In this document: positions 24,827 to 33,829 of the stretch, piece after piece
Position numbering within the stretch: position 1 is the first letter of the stretch
Layout: the number at the start of each line of letters is the position of its first letter
DNA from: Tuwongella immobilis
Lineage (GTDB): Bacteria; Planctomycetota; Planctomycetia; Gemmatales; Gemmataceae
Length of the DNA: 64,000 nucleotides
Direction: 5' to 3'
NCBI RefSeq assembly: GCF_901538355.1
Contig: NZ_LR593887.1
Location: 3,448,920-3,512,919 of the forward strand
The notes under the pieces: generated by a model
What the model saw: the letters and a program-made list of their open reading frames with translations, nothing else
The model's database searches: none
Told to the model about the DNA's origin: nothing
Made by a program: the position numbers and the translations under genes

Positions 24827-26299
24827 ATGAAGATCAATCGCCGCGGAATCGTGCTGATCACCGGGCTTAGCCTGATGATGGTCCTGGGGTGTTCGACTCA
24901 AAAAGCCGACCCGACCCAGGCCGTCGATCGCTACCCGGTGCGGGAAGACTGGCTGGTCGCCGATTCGATCGGCATTTCCCCCTCGAAGTACTATCTTCCG
25001 GGTTATCCGCCGCTGTTACGACTGTCGAAAGATTCGACAGATGCTGAAATCCAGGCACTCTGGGGCGAAGTCACCGCGAATCGGATTCGGGACACCCGGA
25101 TTGTCGCGGGAGATGAACGTGCGGAATTTGGCAAAGTGCTCGATTCGCTGTTCGGAACGCCCTCGACTCCGAAGATCGAGCCGATTTCGACCGAAGTCAA
25201 AGCGGCGATCGATCATTTGCAACTCGATCCGCAAACGCTCGCCGTTGGCAGCTTGGCGTACAACCGCTATTGCATGACCTGCCATGGCACGACCGGCAAC
25301 GGGAACGGCCCGGGCGGTCGCTGGTTGGTCCCCGGTCCGCGTGACTATCGTGAGGGGATCTTCAAGTTCATTTCGACCGATAGCTATGCCGCCGTCAATG
25401 GCGACTCCCGCAATCTGGTCGGCCACAAGCCGCGCCGGGCGGACCTGCGTCGCACGATCGTTCATGGCATGGACGGGGCCCCGATGCCCTCCTTCGCCGG
25501 ATTGTCCGACACGGAATTGGAATCGGTCATCAGCTATGTGATCCACCTGAGCATTCGTGGCGAAGTGGAATACGAAGTGATGAAGCTGGCCGCCGACCCG
25601 CGTGGCAATGACTACGATGTGGCCGCCGACCTGAAGGCCGCGCTGAAGGCCATCGCACCGCGGTGGATGGTCGCCGACCAAAGCCCGGTTGTCACGGATA
25701 CCTATCTGGGACAATTGTTGGTCGCCGAACAGAAGGTCAAAGGCTACGAAAGTCAAGCGCAGATCGTGCCAGCCGATCAAAAGCCGGCCGTGGAAGCGCA
25801 GTTGAAGTCCGCCCAAGAAGAACTCAAAGCCCTGAAGGCGAGCCGGGCCGATCGTGGGTTGGAATCGCTGGCCCAAGAATATCGCGAGATGTTCCCCAGC
25901 GACAAGAGTGAGGCATCGCAAGAAAAGTTGCTCAACTCGATCGCTCGTGGCTACGAAATCTTCCTGAATGAAAAGCAAGGTGGTTGCAATGCCTGCCACA
26001 TTCAATGGGGGATTAACGGGGCATACAAGTACGATCGTTGGGGAACGGTGGTCCGAGCGCGAAATCTGACGACTGCGACCTATCGCGGCGGTCGCAAGCC
26101 GGAATATCTCTACACTCGAATTTACAACGGCATCTACGGTTCGGGCATGCAATCGTTCCATCCGTTGCTCAAGCAGACGGAAGAAGATCGCCTCAAGGGT
26201 GAATCGAAGATGTGGGACGTCATCAACTTCGTCATGGCGTTGAATGACCCCGTGAAGCTGAAGATGCTCGACGAGAAGAAGGGCAAGAAGCTCGACTAA
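24827..26299 (+). CDS. Dihaem cytochrome c lipoprotein
   Basis: A 490-residue protein with a lipoprotein signal (MKINRRGIVLITGLSLMMVLGC; lipid-anchored Cys22). Two haem c sites are present: CMTCH at 149-153 with PGPRDYREGIFKF and a distal MPSF motif near 225, and CNACH at 387-391 followed by a possible distal Met in SGMQSF. The two domains are linked by a helical Gln/Lys-rich segment. Such proteins carry electrons in the periplasm and are typical donors in planctomycete respiratory chains, sometimes as part of alternative complex III or near cytochrome oxidase; no oxidase gene lies in this window, so the partner is unknown. Confidence 0.9.
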   Translation: MKINRRGIVLITGLSLMMVLGCSTQKADPTQAVDRYPVREDWLVADSIGISPSKYYLPGYPPLLRLSKDSTDAEIQALWGEVTANRIRDTRIVAGDERAEFGKVLDSLFGTPSTPKIEPISTEVKAAIDHLQLDPQTLAVGSLAYNRYCMTCHGTTGNGNGPGGRWLVPGPRDYREGIFKFISTDSYAAVNGDSRNLVGHKPRRADLRRTIVHGMDGAPMPSFAGLSDTELESVISYVIHLSIRGEVEYEVMKLAADPRGNDYDVAADLKAALKAIAPRWMVADQSPVVTDTYLGQLLVAEQKVKGYESQAQIVPADQKPAVEAQLKSAQEELKALKASRADRGLESLAQEYREMFPSDKSEASQEKLLNSIARGYEIFLNEKQGGCNACHIQWGINGAYKYDRWGTVVRARNLTTATYRGGRKPEYLYTRIYNGIYGSGMQSFHPLLKQTEEDRLKGESKMWDVINFVMALNDPVKLKMLDEKKGKKLD

Positions 26300-26324
26300 T
26301 CGTTCGGAAATTCTGGAACGAACG

Positions 26325-26359
26325 CCGCCGCAAGTGCAATCGAACCGCACTTGCGGCGG
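26325..26359. terminator. Bidirectional terminator-type hairpin
   Basis: CCGCCGCAAGTGC (26325-26337) and GCACTTGCGGCGG (26347-26359) form a perfect 13-bp stem with a 9-base loop between the convergent cytochrome and STN-like genes. The plus side continues TTGTCATTTCT, so it can act as terminator for the cytochrome gene and probably both. Confidence 0.7.
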
Positions 26360-26369
26360 TTGTCATTTC

Positions 26370-27449
26370 TCACGGCAGCGGGATATTTTCCAAACGAAAT
26401 CGCACCGGAAATTCCCGAATCGGTCCCGAAACACGTGCTTGCAGTTTCCACCCCGTCGTCGGGATCGCTTCCAGTTGCAGCATTTCCAGATCAAATCGAA
26501 TCCGATCGCGATAACCTCGGCCCGCTTCGGTGAAGTCGCGTTCCGCCGGTCGAAATGCAGCGTTATCCCGTTCGCGAATCAGCGTCCATTCTGGCGCGAG
26601 TTGTTGCATTTCAAAGCTCTCGAATGCCGGCTCTCCCTCGGGCCGCGAATAATCGAAGTCAATCACCCAAGCGGTGCCCTGCTTCCGCGATTGTCGCATT
26701 CCCAATGCGATGCCCGCTTGCGCGGGGGTCGCACCGTCGCGTTTTGCGGTTGTGAAATCGAAGGTCAGCCATTCGTTGGCGGCCGTCAGTCGAAATTCCG
26801 CTTCGATTTCCGACAATCGAACCATCTCGCGGGTAACACCTTCCAACGGAATGGTTAACGTCGCAGTCGCCCCTTCCAGATTAATGCGCGAATTCGTGGC
26901 CGGTGATTGCACGGCTTTCCCATTGGATGCAATCGCCCGCAACACGCGCGGATGACTATCGATGCGAAACAGCGGAAAACGCGGCTCACACGCAACTTCC
27001 AACAGCAATTCATACCGGGATGCCGTGTCTTGCAAACCGAGTCGGCTACGAATTTCGGTGGGCAGAATTCGAATCGGACCAACCACCCGCGCAGCACCGC
27101 CGGTCGAGCGACCCGGGACGAGTTCGATTCGCCGCCCCTGCTCCCGAATCACCACACGGGCGTCGGATTGTGCCGCGAGTTGATCCAAGACGGTCCAAAA
27201 AGGGAGATCTTGCGATTGAAATGGGACGATCTGTTTGGCTAAGACTGGGTCGAGGAGCACTCCCAAACCCGATTGTCGTCCGATTGCCGCAACTGTTTCT
27301 CCCAACGGACGATCCGATACAAATGGGATCTTCGGTCGAATCGTTGGCAACGATTCCGAAGGTTGATTTGGATCTGCGGAAAGGGGACTGTCCACCCACA
27401 GCAAGAACGGTAAGATAAGCCCCCAACAGGCTCGTGCGTTGGATTGCAT
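26370..27449 (-). CDS. Secreted protein with STN/secretin-N-like region
   Basis: A 359-residue protein from the ATG at 27449 (GAGAGA upstream). The N terminus (MQSNARACWGLILPFLLWVD) is a signal peptide. Residues about 45-110 (VSDRPLGETVAAIGRQSG, FQSQDLPFWTVLDQLAAQSD) match the pattern of the STN domain found at the start of secretins and TonB-dependent transducers. The remainder is beta-rich without transmembrane strands or a secretin domain. Function unknown; a periplasmic sensing or binding role is possible. It diverges from the pyruvate dehydrogenase operon, sharing a 264-base regulatory gap. Confidence 0.65.
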   Translation of the reverse strand: MQSNARACWGLILPFLLWVDSPLSADPNQPSESLPTIRPKIPFVSDRPLGETVAAIGRQSGLGVLLDPVLAKQIVPFQSQDLPFWTVLDQLAAQSDARVVIREQGRRIELVPGRSTGGAARVVGPIRILPTEIRSRLGLQDTASRYELLLEVACEPRFPLFRIDSHPRVLRAIASNGKAVQSPATNSRINLEGATATLTIPLEGVTREMVRLSEIEAEFRLTAANEWLTFDFTTAKRDGATPAQAGIALGMRQSRKQGTAWVIDFDYSRPEGEPAFESFEMQQLAPEWTLIRERDNAAFRPAERDFTEAGRGYRDRIRFDLEMLQLEAIPTTGWKLQARVSGPIREFPVRFRLENIPLP

Positions 27450-27636
27450 GCGATCAATCTCTCTCAATAATGGTGTGGGACTGACAATCGATTCGAGAGG
27501 TTCCTTGGAAGCAATTTCCGAGGTTTCGGGAGTGGCCACGTGTTCTCGCCGGAGCTATTCTAACCAAAATGAATTGTCCCGCGAACATCTAGTCATGCCG
27601 CCTTCGGATCGCCTCAGCCCGAGAACGGATTTGCAC

Positions 27637-27665
27637 TTGGGAAGATTCCGCACCCGAGTTAGTAT
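27637..27665 (+). promoter_or_regulatory. Candidate promoter of the aceE-aceF-lpdA operon
   Basis: TTGGGA (27637-27642) and TAGTAT (27660-27665) are spaced by 17 bases, each matching 4 of 6 consensus positions, about 50 bases before the aceE start. No clear operator palindrome is visible next to it. Confidence 0.35.
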
Positions 27666-27713
27666 CCTTGCGATCCTGTCCGCAAGACCACGCTGGTAGC
27701 GATGAGGTGACCG

Positions 27714-30545
27714 ATGGCTCTGAGTTCGGATAATCAAGTGACTCAAACCGATATCAATTCGCAGACCCTCGCTTCCAATGGTCATACCCATGGGAGCAAT
27801 GGCCACTCCGCGGCGAATCTGAACCTCCCTGCGGACTTGCCGGATCAGGACCCCACCGAAACCAGCGAATGGCTCGAATCGCTCGAAGCCATGGTGCGCA
27901 CGCAAGGGCCGGAACGCGCCCAATATTTGTTGCAGCAACTGCTGTTCACCGCGCACAAATACGGCGTGACGGTGCCGTTCTCGGCAAACACCCCCTACGT
28001 CAACACAATCACACTCGATGAACAGCCGATGTTCCCCGGCAACCGGGAACTCGAACGCAAGATTAAAAGCTACATTCGTTGGAACGCCATGGCGATGGTC
28101 GTGAAGGCCAACAAGACGACCAACGTCGGTGGCCACATCGCCACGTTCGCCTCGGCTGCCACGCTATACGAAATCGGCTTCAACCATTTCTTCCGCGGCG
28201 CAAGCGGCGATCATCCCGGCGACATCGTCTATTTCCAAGGCCATGCCAGCCCCGGCATGTACGCACGAGCGTTCCTGGAAGGTCGGCTCAGCGAACAGCA
28301 ACTCCTGAACTTCCGCCAAGAACTGCAAGATGGCGGCGGGTTGTCCAGCTATCCGCACCCCTGGCTGATGCCGAATTTCTGGCAATACCCCACGGTCAGC
28401 ATGGGCCTTGGGCCAATCATGGCCATCTATCAGGCCCGCTTCATTCGCTATCTGCAAGATCGCGGTCACTCGCCCAAGCACGATGCCCGAGTATGGGCGT
28501 TCCTGGGCGACGGCGAATGCGATGAACCGGAAACCCTCGGCGCCATCACCCTCGCCGCACGGGAAAAATTGGACAATCTTTGCTTCGTCATCAATTGCAA
28601 TTTGCAACGACTTGACGGCCCGGTACGCGGCAACGGCAAGATCATCCAAGAGTTGGAAGCCGCCTTCCGCGGGGCCGGCTGGAACGTCATCAAGGTCGTA
28701 TGGGGCAGCGAGTGGGATTCGATTCTCGCCAAAGACACGACTGGTGCCCTTGTCCGACGAATGGGCGAGGTAGTCGACGGCGAATATCAAGAATACGTCG
28801 TCAAAGGCGGGGCATTCATCCGGGAAAAATTCTTCAACACCCCGGAACTCAAAGCCCTGGTATCCCACCTTTCCGATGAACAGCTCAACAATCTGAAGCG
28901 CGGTGGTCACGACCCGCTGAAGGTATATGCGGCCTACAAGACCGCCGTCGAAAACAAGAACAGCCCGTCGGTGATTCTCGTCAAAACCATCAAGGGTTAT
29001 GGCACGCCGAGCGAAGGCAAGAACACGGCCCACCAAGCGAAGAAAGTCGTTTACGAAGGCCGGCTCGAAACGCCGATGGATGGCACACCCGCCGACAAGG
29101 AAAAGGCCCGTCAGCAGATTGCGATGAAGCAATTCCGCGATCGCTTTGCCATCCCGGTCTCGGATGAACAGCTCGAAAGCATTCCGTTCTACCGTCCCTC
29201 GCCCGATTCACCGGAAATGGTCTATCTTCACGAGCGTCGCAAAGCGCTCGGTGGCTATCAGCCTGCCCGTAACAACGAATTCACCCCCTGTCAGCCGCCG
29301 TTGGCGAAGTCGTTCGAACGACTCCATCAGGGCTCGGTGGCCGGGAAGTCGCAATCGACGACGCTGGCCTGGGTGAATTTGATGATGGATGTGATGCAAG
29401 ATCCGAACATCGGCAAACTGATCGTGCCGATCGTGCCGGATGAAGGCCAGACCTTCGGCATGCCCGGGATGTATTCGAAGTTCGGCATCTACAGCCATGT
29501 CGGACAATTGTATACTCCGGTCGATGCTGGCTCGATGACCAGCTACCGCGAAAGCACCACCGGGCAGATCCTCCAAGAAGGGATCAACGAAGCGGGCAGC
29601 ATGTGCTCGTTCATCGCCGCCGGGACCGCATACAGCACCCACCGCGTCAACACGATTCCGTTCTACATCTACTACTCGATGTTCGGATTCCAGCGGATCG
29701 GTGACTTGGCGTGGGCCGCCGCCGACAGCCGATGCAAAGGCTTCCTAATGGGTGGCACCGCCGGGCGAACCACGCTCAACGGCGAAGGCTTGCAGCACGA
29801 AGATGGTCACAGCCACATCATGGCCATGACCATCCCCAACTGCCGAGCTTACGATCCCGCCTATGGCTACGAATTGGCCGTGATTATCGAAGATGGCATC
29901 AAGAAGATGTACGTCGATGGCGACGATGTTTTCTACTACCTCACGGTGTACAACGAAGGCTACGAAATGCCCTCGATGCCGGAAGGTGTGCGGGATGGAA
30001 TCATCAAGGGGATCTACAAACTCCGTGAAACCAAGCCCGAAGGTGCCAAGCTGCACGTTCAACTGCTGGGCAGCGGCGTGATTCTCAATGAGGTTCTGAA
30101 GGCATCGAAGTTGCTCGCCGAAAAGTTCAACATCGGTTCGACCGTGTACAGCGTTACCAGCTACCAAATGCTGCGACGCGACGCGATTGAAACCGAACGC
30201 CACAATCGGCTGCACCCGACTCAATCGCCGAAAAAGGCGTACATCCAAGAAGTGCTGGGTAACACCACCGGGCCGATCATCGCATCGAGCGACTACATGC
30301 GCATGCTCCCCGAGCAAGTTGCGCCGTATCTCGACGGTCGGCTGCTGGCGCTGGGGACCGATGGCTTTGGCCGCTCGGAAACCCGGCAAGCCCTGCGTCG
30401 CTTCTTCGAGGTCGATGCGGAATCGGTGACGGTGGCCGCGCTTTATTCGCTGGCCCAACAGGGACAATTGGAACAATCGTTGGTGGCTCAGGCGATCCAG
30501 CAGCTTGGTCTGGATCCCGAAAAGCCTGCTCCCTGGACGGTATGA
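27714..30545 (+). CDS. aceE: Pyruvate dehydrogenase E1 component, homodimeric type
   Basis: A 943-residue protein of the single-chain E1 family (E. coli AceE is 887). The ThDP-binding motif reads GDGECDEP...NCNLQ near residues 262-300, and further family signatures include FYIYYSMFGFQRIGDLAWAA and GGTAGRTTLNGEGLQHEDGH. It decarboxylates pyruvate and passes the acetyl group to the E2 lipoyl domain. The N-terminal 45 or so residues (Gln/Asn/His/Ser-rich) are an extension beyond typical E1; in E. coli the N-terminal end binds E2, so the extension may serve docking. GAGG lies just upstream of the ATG. It is first in the PDH operon. Confidence 0.97.
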   Translation: MALSSDNQVTQTDINSQTLASNGHTHGSNGHSAANLNLPADLPDQDPTETSEWLESLEAMVRTQGPERAQYLLQQLLFTAHKYGVTVPFSANTPYVNTITLDEQPMFPGNRELERKIKSYIRWNAMAMVVKANKTTNVGGHIATFASAATLYEIGFNHFFRGASGDHPGDIVYFQGHASPGMYARAFLEGRLSEQQLLNFRQELQDGGGLSSYPHPWLMPNFWQYPTVSMGLGPIMAIYQARFIRYLQDRGHSPKHDARVWAFLGDGECDEPETLGAITLAAREKLDNLCFVINCNLQRLDGPVRGNGKIIQELEAAFRGAGWNVIKVVWGSEWDSILAKDTTGALVRRMGEVVDGEYQEYVVKGGAFIREKFFNTPELKALVSHLSDEQLNNLKRGGHDPLKVYAAYKTAVENKNSPSVILVKTIKGYGTPSEGKNTAHQAKKVVYEGRLETPMDGTPADKEKARQQIAMKQFRDRFAIPVSDEQLESIPFYRPSPDSPEMVYLHERRKALGGYQPARNNEFTPCQPPLAKSFERLHQGSVAGKSQSTTLAWVNLMMDVMQDPNIGKLIVPIVPDEGQTFGMPGMYSKFGIYSHVGQLYTPVDAGSMTSYRESTTGQILQEGINEAGSMCSFIAAGTAYSTHRVNTIPFYIYYSMFGFQRIGDLAWAAADSRCKGFLMGGTAGRTTLNGEGLQHEDGHSHIMAMTIPNCRAYDPAYGYELAVIIEDGIKKMYVDGDDVFYYLTVYNEGYEMPSMPEGVRDGIIKGIYKLRETKPEGAKLHVQLLGSGVILNEVLKASKLLAEKFNIGSTVYSVTSYQMLRRDAIETERHNRLHPTQSPKKAYIQEVLGNTTGPIIASSDYMRMLPEQVAPYLDGRLLALGTDGFGRSETRQALRRFFEVDAESVTVAALYSLAQQGQLEQSLVAQAIQQLGLDPEKPAPWTV

Positions 30546-30641
30546 TTTTCGCTTAGGTATCCATTGCCCCCAAATGGTTCCGTGACGGGTGGACTGCACG
30601 GCCATTTGGGGAACGAGACAATTGGCTCTCCGAGGTGCTGC

Positions 30642-32294
30642 ATGGAGTTTCGTTTGCCGGAACTGGCCGAGGGAATTGACTCGGGGACCGTCGCGGAGGT
30701 TCTGGTCTCTCCCGGCATGACTGTCAAAGCCGGGGATGAGGTTCTGAAAATCGAGACGGATAAAGCGACCATTCCTGTCACGATTTCTACCGATGGCACG
30801 GTCGATTCCATCGTCGCGAAAGTCGGCAGCAAAGTCAGCACCGGCGATGTGGTATTCACATACCACGCTGCGGGTTCCGCTCCGCAGAAACCGACCAGCG
30901 CTCCGACCCCAACCGCGTCGGCGAAGCCGGCACCTGCGGCTCCGGTTGCTCCCGCTGCAGCACCTGCCGCGCCGGCTCAACCGACCTCAAAAACCGTCGA
31001 GTTCGCGGTGCCTGAGTTGGGTGATGGGATTAGCTCCGCCAAGGTGAGTCGGGTGAATGTCGAAGTTGGCGCGAGCTTCCAAGCAAAATCATCGCTGATG
31101 GAAGTCGAGACCGACAAGGCGAACATCTCCGTCGAAGCACCGGCGAACGGCAAAGTTCAAGAAGTTCGCGTCAAAGCGGGCGATACCGTCGAAATCGGTT
31201 CGGTCGTCTTTGTGTTGGTCCTCGAATCGGCGGGCGCGCCCGTTGCAGCGGCTCCGGCTCCGGCTGCTCCACCGAAACCGGCACCAGTCGCACCAGTCGC
31301 AGCGGCCCCTGCTCCAACTGCCGCACCGGCTCCGGCTTCCGCGGCTACGAATGGGGTCGCCGTCAAGCACCCCGCCCATTTGCCGATTCCAGCCGGTCCG
31401 GCGACTCGTCGATTGGCCCGCGAAATGGGCATCGAATTGGCCCAAGTCAAAGGCACGGGTCGCGGTGGTCGCATCACGATTGACGATCTCAAAGCCTTCG
31501 TGAAGACCAAGATGCAGCAAGCGAAGGCCGCCCCGGCTCCGGCTGCGGCAGGTCCCGTCGCACAGCCCCCGCTGCCCGACTTTGCAAAATACGGGACGAT
31601 CGAGAAGCAGACCGTTTCGAAGATTCGCCAAACCATCGCCAAGAATATGACCAACACCTGGTCAATCTGCCCGATGGTGACCCAGTTCGACAAGGTGGAT
31701 ATCACCGATCTCGAAGCTGGTCGAAAGCGAGTCGTTGAATCGCAACCCAAAGGCGCGGCGAAGATTACGATGACCGTGCTGGCCGTCAAAGCGGTCGTGG
31801 CAGCGCTGAAAGCCTTCCCGCACTTCAATAGTTCCTTCGATATGAATTCGAATGAACTCATTCTGAAGAAATACTTCCATGTCGGAATCGCTGTTGATAC
31901 CGATCGTGGCTTGGTCGTGCCGGTGATTCGGGATGCCGACCATAAGAGCATCCACGACATCGCCGTGGAAGTGCAGCAGTTGGCAGAAAAAGCGCGATCG
32001 AATCAACTAACTATCGACCAAATGCGCGGCGGCACCTTCACGATCACCAATCTGGGTGGCGTCGGTGGCACGGCCTTCACGCCAATTGTCAACTGGCCGG
32101 AAGTTGCGATTCTCGGCATGGCCCGGTCGTACATGGAGCCGGTTTGGCGAAATGGTGCCTTTGAGCCGCGGTTGATGTTGCCGCTCTGTTTGACGTATGA
32201 CCATCGTGTGATCGATGGTGCCGATGGTGCCCGATTCACGGCAAAGCTCAACTCGATTCTCTCGGATCCGATTCGGCTGCTCATGGAATCGTGA
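30642..32294 (+). CDS. aceF: Dihydrolipoyllysine acetyltransferase, E2 of pyruvate dehydrogenase
   Basis: A 550-residue protein starting at the ATG at 30642 (GAGGTG upstream). Two lipoyl domains are present, with lipoylated lysines in ETDKA at Lys41 and Lys159, separated by Ala/Pro-rich swinging linkers. A peripheral subunit-binding domain follows at about 240-288 (GPATRRLAREMGIELAQVKG), then a third Ala/Pro linker and the catalytic acetyltransferase core with the active-site motif HRVIDG (His521). It transfers acetyl groups to CoA and forms the core of the complex. It lies 96 bases after aceE and is followed by lpdA after 35 bases. Confidence 0.97.
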   Translation: MEFRLPELAEGIDSGTVAEVLVSPGMTVKAGDEVLKIETDKATIPVTISTDGTVDSIVAKVGSKVSTGDVVFTYHAAGSAPQKPTSAPTPTASAKPAPAAPVAPAAAPAAPAQPTSKTVEFAVPELGDGISSAKVSRVNVEVGASFQAKSSLMEVETDKANISVEAPANGKVQEVRVKAGDTVEIGSVVFVLVLESAGAPVAAAPAPAAPPKPAPVAPVAAAPAPTAAPAPASAATNGVAVKHPAHLPIPAGPATRRLAREMGIELAQVKGTGRGGRITIDDLKAFVKTKMQQAKAAPAPAAAGPVAQPPLPDFAKYGTIEKQTVSKIRQTIAKNMTNTWSICPMVTQFDKVDITDLEAGRKRVVESQPKGAAKITMTVLAVKAVVAALKAFPHFNSSFDMNSNELILKKYFHVGIAVDTDRGLVVPVIRDADHKSIHDIAVEVQQLAEKARSNQLTIDQMRGGTFTITNLGGVGGTAFTPIVNWPEVAILGMARSYMEPVWRNGAFEPRLMLPLCLTYDHRVIDGADGARFTAKLNSILSDPIRLLMES

Positions 32295-32329
32295 TCGGTA
32301 CCCCCTTACGAGAACAGGAGTTGACTCTC

Positions 32330-33751
32330 ATGGCAGAATCGATTCGAGAAACCGAAGTCCTGGTCATCGGTGCTGGTCCCGGTGGTTATCCCGCCGCGAT
32401 CATGGCCGCCGACCATGGCAAAAAAGTCCTGCTGGTCGATCAAGATCCCAAACTCGGCGGGGTCTGCCTCAATCGGGGCTGCATTCCGTCCAAGGCGCTG
32501 TTGCATGTGGCCAAGCTGATTCGTGAGACGCGAGAATCCGCCGATCACGGCTTGACCTTCGGCGAACCGCAATTGGATCTCGACAAACTGCGCGGCTTTG
32601 TCGGCAATAAAGTCATCAGCAAAATGAACTCGGGGATTTCCTCCCTGGTCAAAGGGCGACAGATCGACACGATCCGTGCCAAAGCGATCTTCGAATCTCC
32701 GAATACGGTTCGGCTCGAAGGCGAAACGAACGGTCTGATTCGCTTCCAATACTGCGTCATCGCCACGGGATCGGTCCCAGCGATGCCGAAGGCGTTCGCC
32801 ATTGGCGACCCGCGCGTGATGGATTCCACCGGCGCGCTGCTTTTGCCGGATGTTCCCAAGTCGCTCCTCGTCGTTGGCGGCGGGTACATTGGCCTGGAAA
32901 TCGGTTCCGTGTATTCTGCGCTCGGCACGAATGTCACGGTGGTGGAATTTGCGGATCGGTTACTGCCACTCGCCGATTCGGACTTGGTAAAGCCGTTGCA
33001 CGACCGCCTTGCCAAGCATTTTGAAGCGATCTACCTGAAGACTTCCGTCGAATCGATCGAAGCGAAACCGGAAGGTATTCTCGCGAAGCTGAAAGGCGAC
33101 GGTGCCCCGGCAAGCGTGATGTTCGATCGCGTTCTCGTGTCGGTCGGCCGCCGTCCGAATAGCGTCGGCATCGGCTTGGATAAAGCGGGCATCTCGGTCG
33201 ATGAGCGTGGTTTCATCGTCGTTGATCCGCAACGCCGCACCACCGTCCCGAATATCTACGCAATCGGTGATGTGGCAGGCGATCCGGGCTTGGCACACAA
33301 GGCAACTGCCGAAGCGAAAGTCGCAGTCGAATCGATTCTCGGCGAAAAAACGGAATGGGCTCCCCGCACGATTCCTGCGGTCATCTACACCGATCCGGAA
33401 TTGGCGTGGTGTGGCTCGACCGAACGCGAGTTGAAAGCGGCGAACATTCCGCACGAAGTTCGCAAGTTCCCCTGGCAGGCGTCGGGTCGTGCGACGTCGC
33501 TCGCTCGCCCGGAAGGTCTGACGAAGTTGATTGTCGATCCCGAATCGCAACGGATTTTGGGTCTCGGTATCGTGGGCGTCGGTGCAGGCGATCTGATTTC
33601 CGAAGGGGTGTTGGCCATTGAAATGGGCGCGGTCGCACGCGATCTCGCCGATTCCATCCACCCGCACCCAACGCTGTCGGAAACGATCATGGAAGCGGCC
33701 GATCTCGCATTGGGCGCGACGGTTCACTTACCACGCATGAAAAAAGGCTGA
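32330..33751 (+). CDS. lpdA: Dihydrolipoyl dehydrogenase, E3
   Basis: A 473-residue flavoprotein. The ATG at 32330 is chosen because GGAG lies 9 bases upstream. FAD-binding motif GAGPGGYPAA at 14-23; redox-active disulfide in GGVCLNRGC (Cys46 and Cys51); NAD-binding glycine motif VVGGGYIGLEIG near 190; C-terminal catalytic HPHPTLSE. It reoxidises the dihydrolipoyl groups of E2 with NAD. The E3 here is encoded in the PDH operon and may also serve 2-oxoglutarate dehydrogenase. Its last codons lie inside a hairpin (33746-33772) that functions on the opposite strand. Confidence 0.97.
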   Translation: MAESIRETEVLVIGAGPGGYPAAIMAADHGKKVLLVDQDPKLGGVCLNRGCIPSKALLHVAKLIRETRESADHGLTFGEPQLDLDKLRGFVGNKVISKMNSGISSLVKGRQIDTIRAKAIFESPNTVRLEGETNGLIRFQYCVIATGSVPAMPKAFAIGDPRVMDSTGALLLPDVPKSLLVVGGGYIGLEIGSVYSALGTNVTVVEFADRLLPLADSDLVKPLHDRLAKHFEAIYLKTSVESIEAKPEGILAKLKGDGAPASVMFDRVLVSVGRRPNSVGIGLDKAGISVDERGFIVVDPQRRTTVPNIYAIGDVAGDPGLAHKATAEAKVAVESILGEKTEWAPRTIPAVIYTDPELAWCGSTERELKAANIPHEVRKFPWQASGRATSLARPEGLTKLIVDPESQRILGLGIVGVGAGDLISEGVLAIEMGAVARDLADSIHPHPTLSETIMEAADLALGATVHLPRMKKG

Positions 33752-33772
33752 TTCGCTCTCGACGAATCAGCC
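33740..33772 (-). terminator. Rho-independent terminator of the nucleoside transporter gene
   Basis: GGCTGATTCG and CGAATCAGCC form a perfect 10-bp stem (33746-33755 with 33763-33772) with a 7-base loop. On the minus strand it is followed directly by TTTTTT (33745-33740). It overlaps the 3' end of lpdA. Confidence 0.8.
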
Positions 33773-33788
33773 GGGTCGGAAGTCACGA

Positions 33789-33826
33789 CCGCCGCGGAGT
33801 CACTTGGTTGCTCCGCGGCGGTTTTT
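33789..33826 (+). terminator. Rho-independent terminator of the PDH operon
   Basis: CCGCCGCGGAG (33789-33799) pairs perfectly with CTCCGCGGCGG (33811-33821), 11-base loop, followed by TTTTT (33822-33826). It closes the aceE-aceF-lpdA transcript. Confidence 0.9.
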
Positions 33827-33829
33827 CAT

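Noticed and set aside
25016-26350. 444-codon open frame opposite the cytochrome c gene
   Set aside because: The plus strand encodes a clear cytochrome with two CxxCH sites; the opposing frame shows no family.
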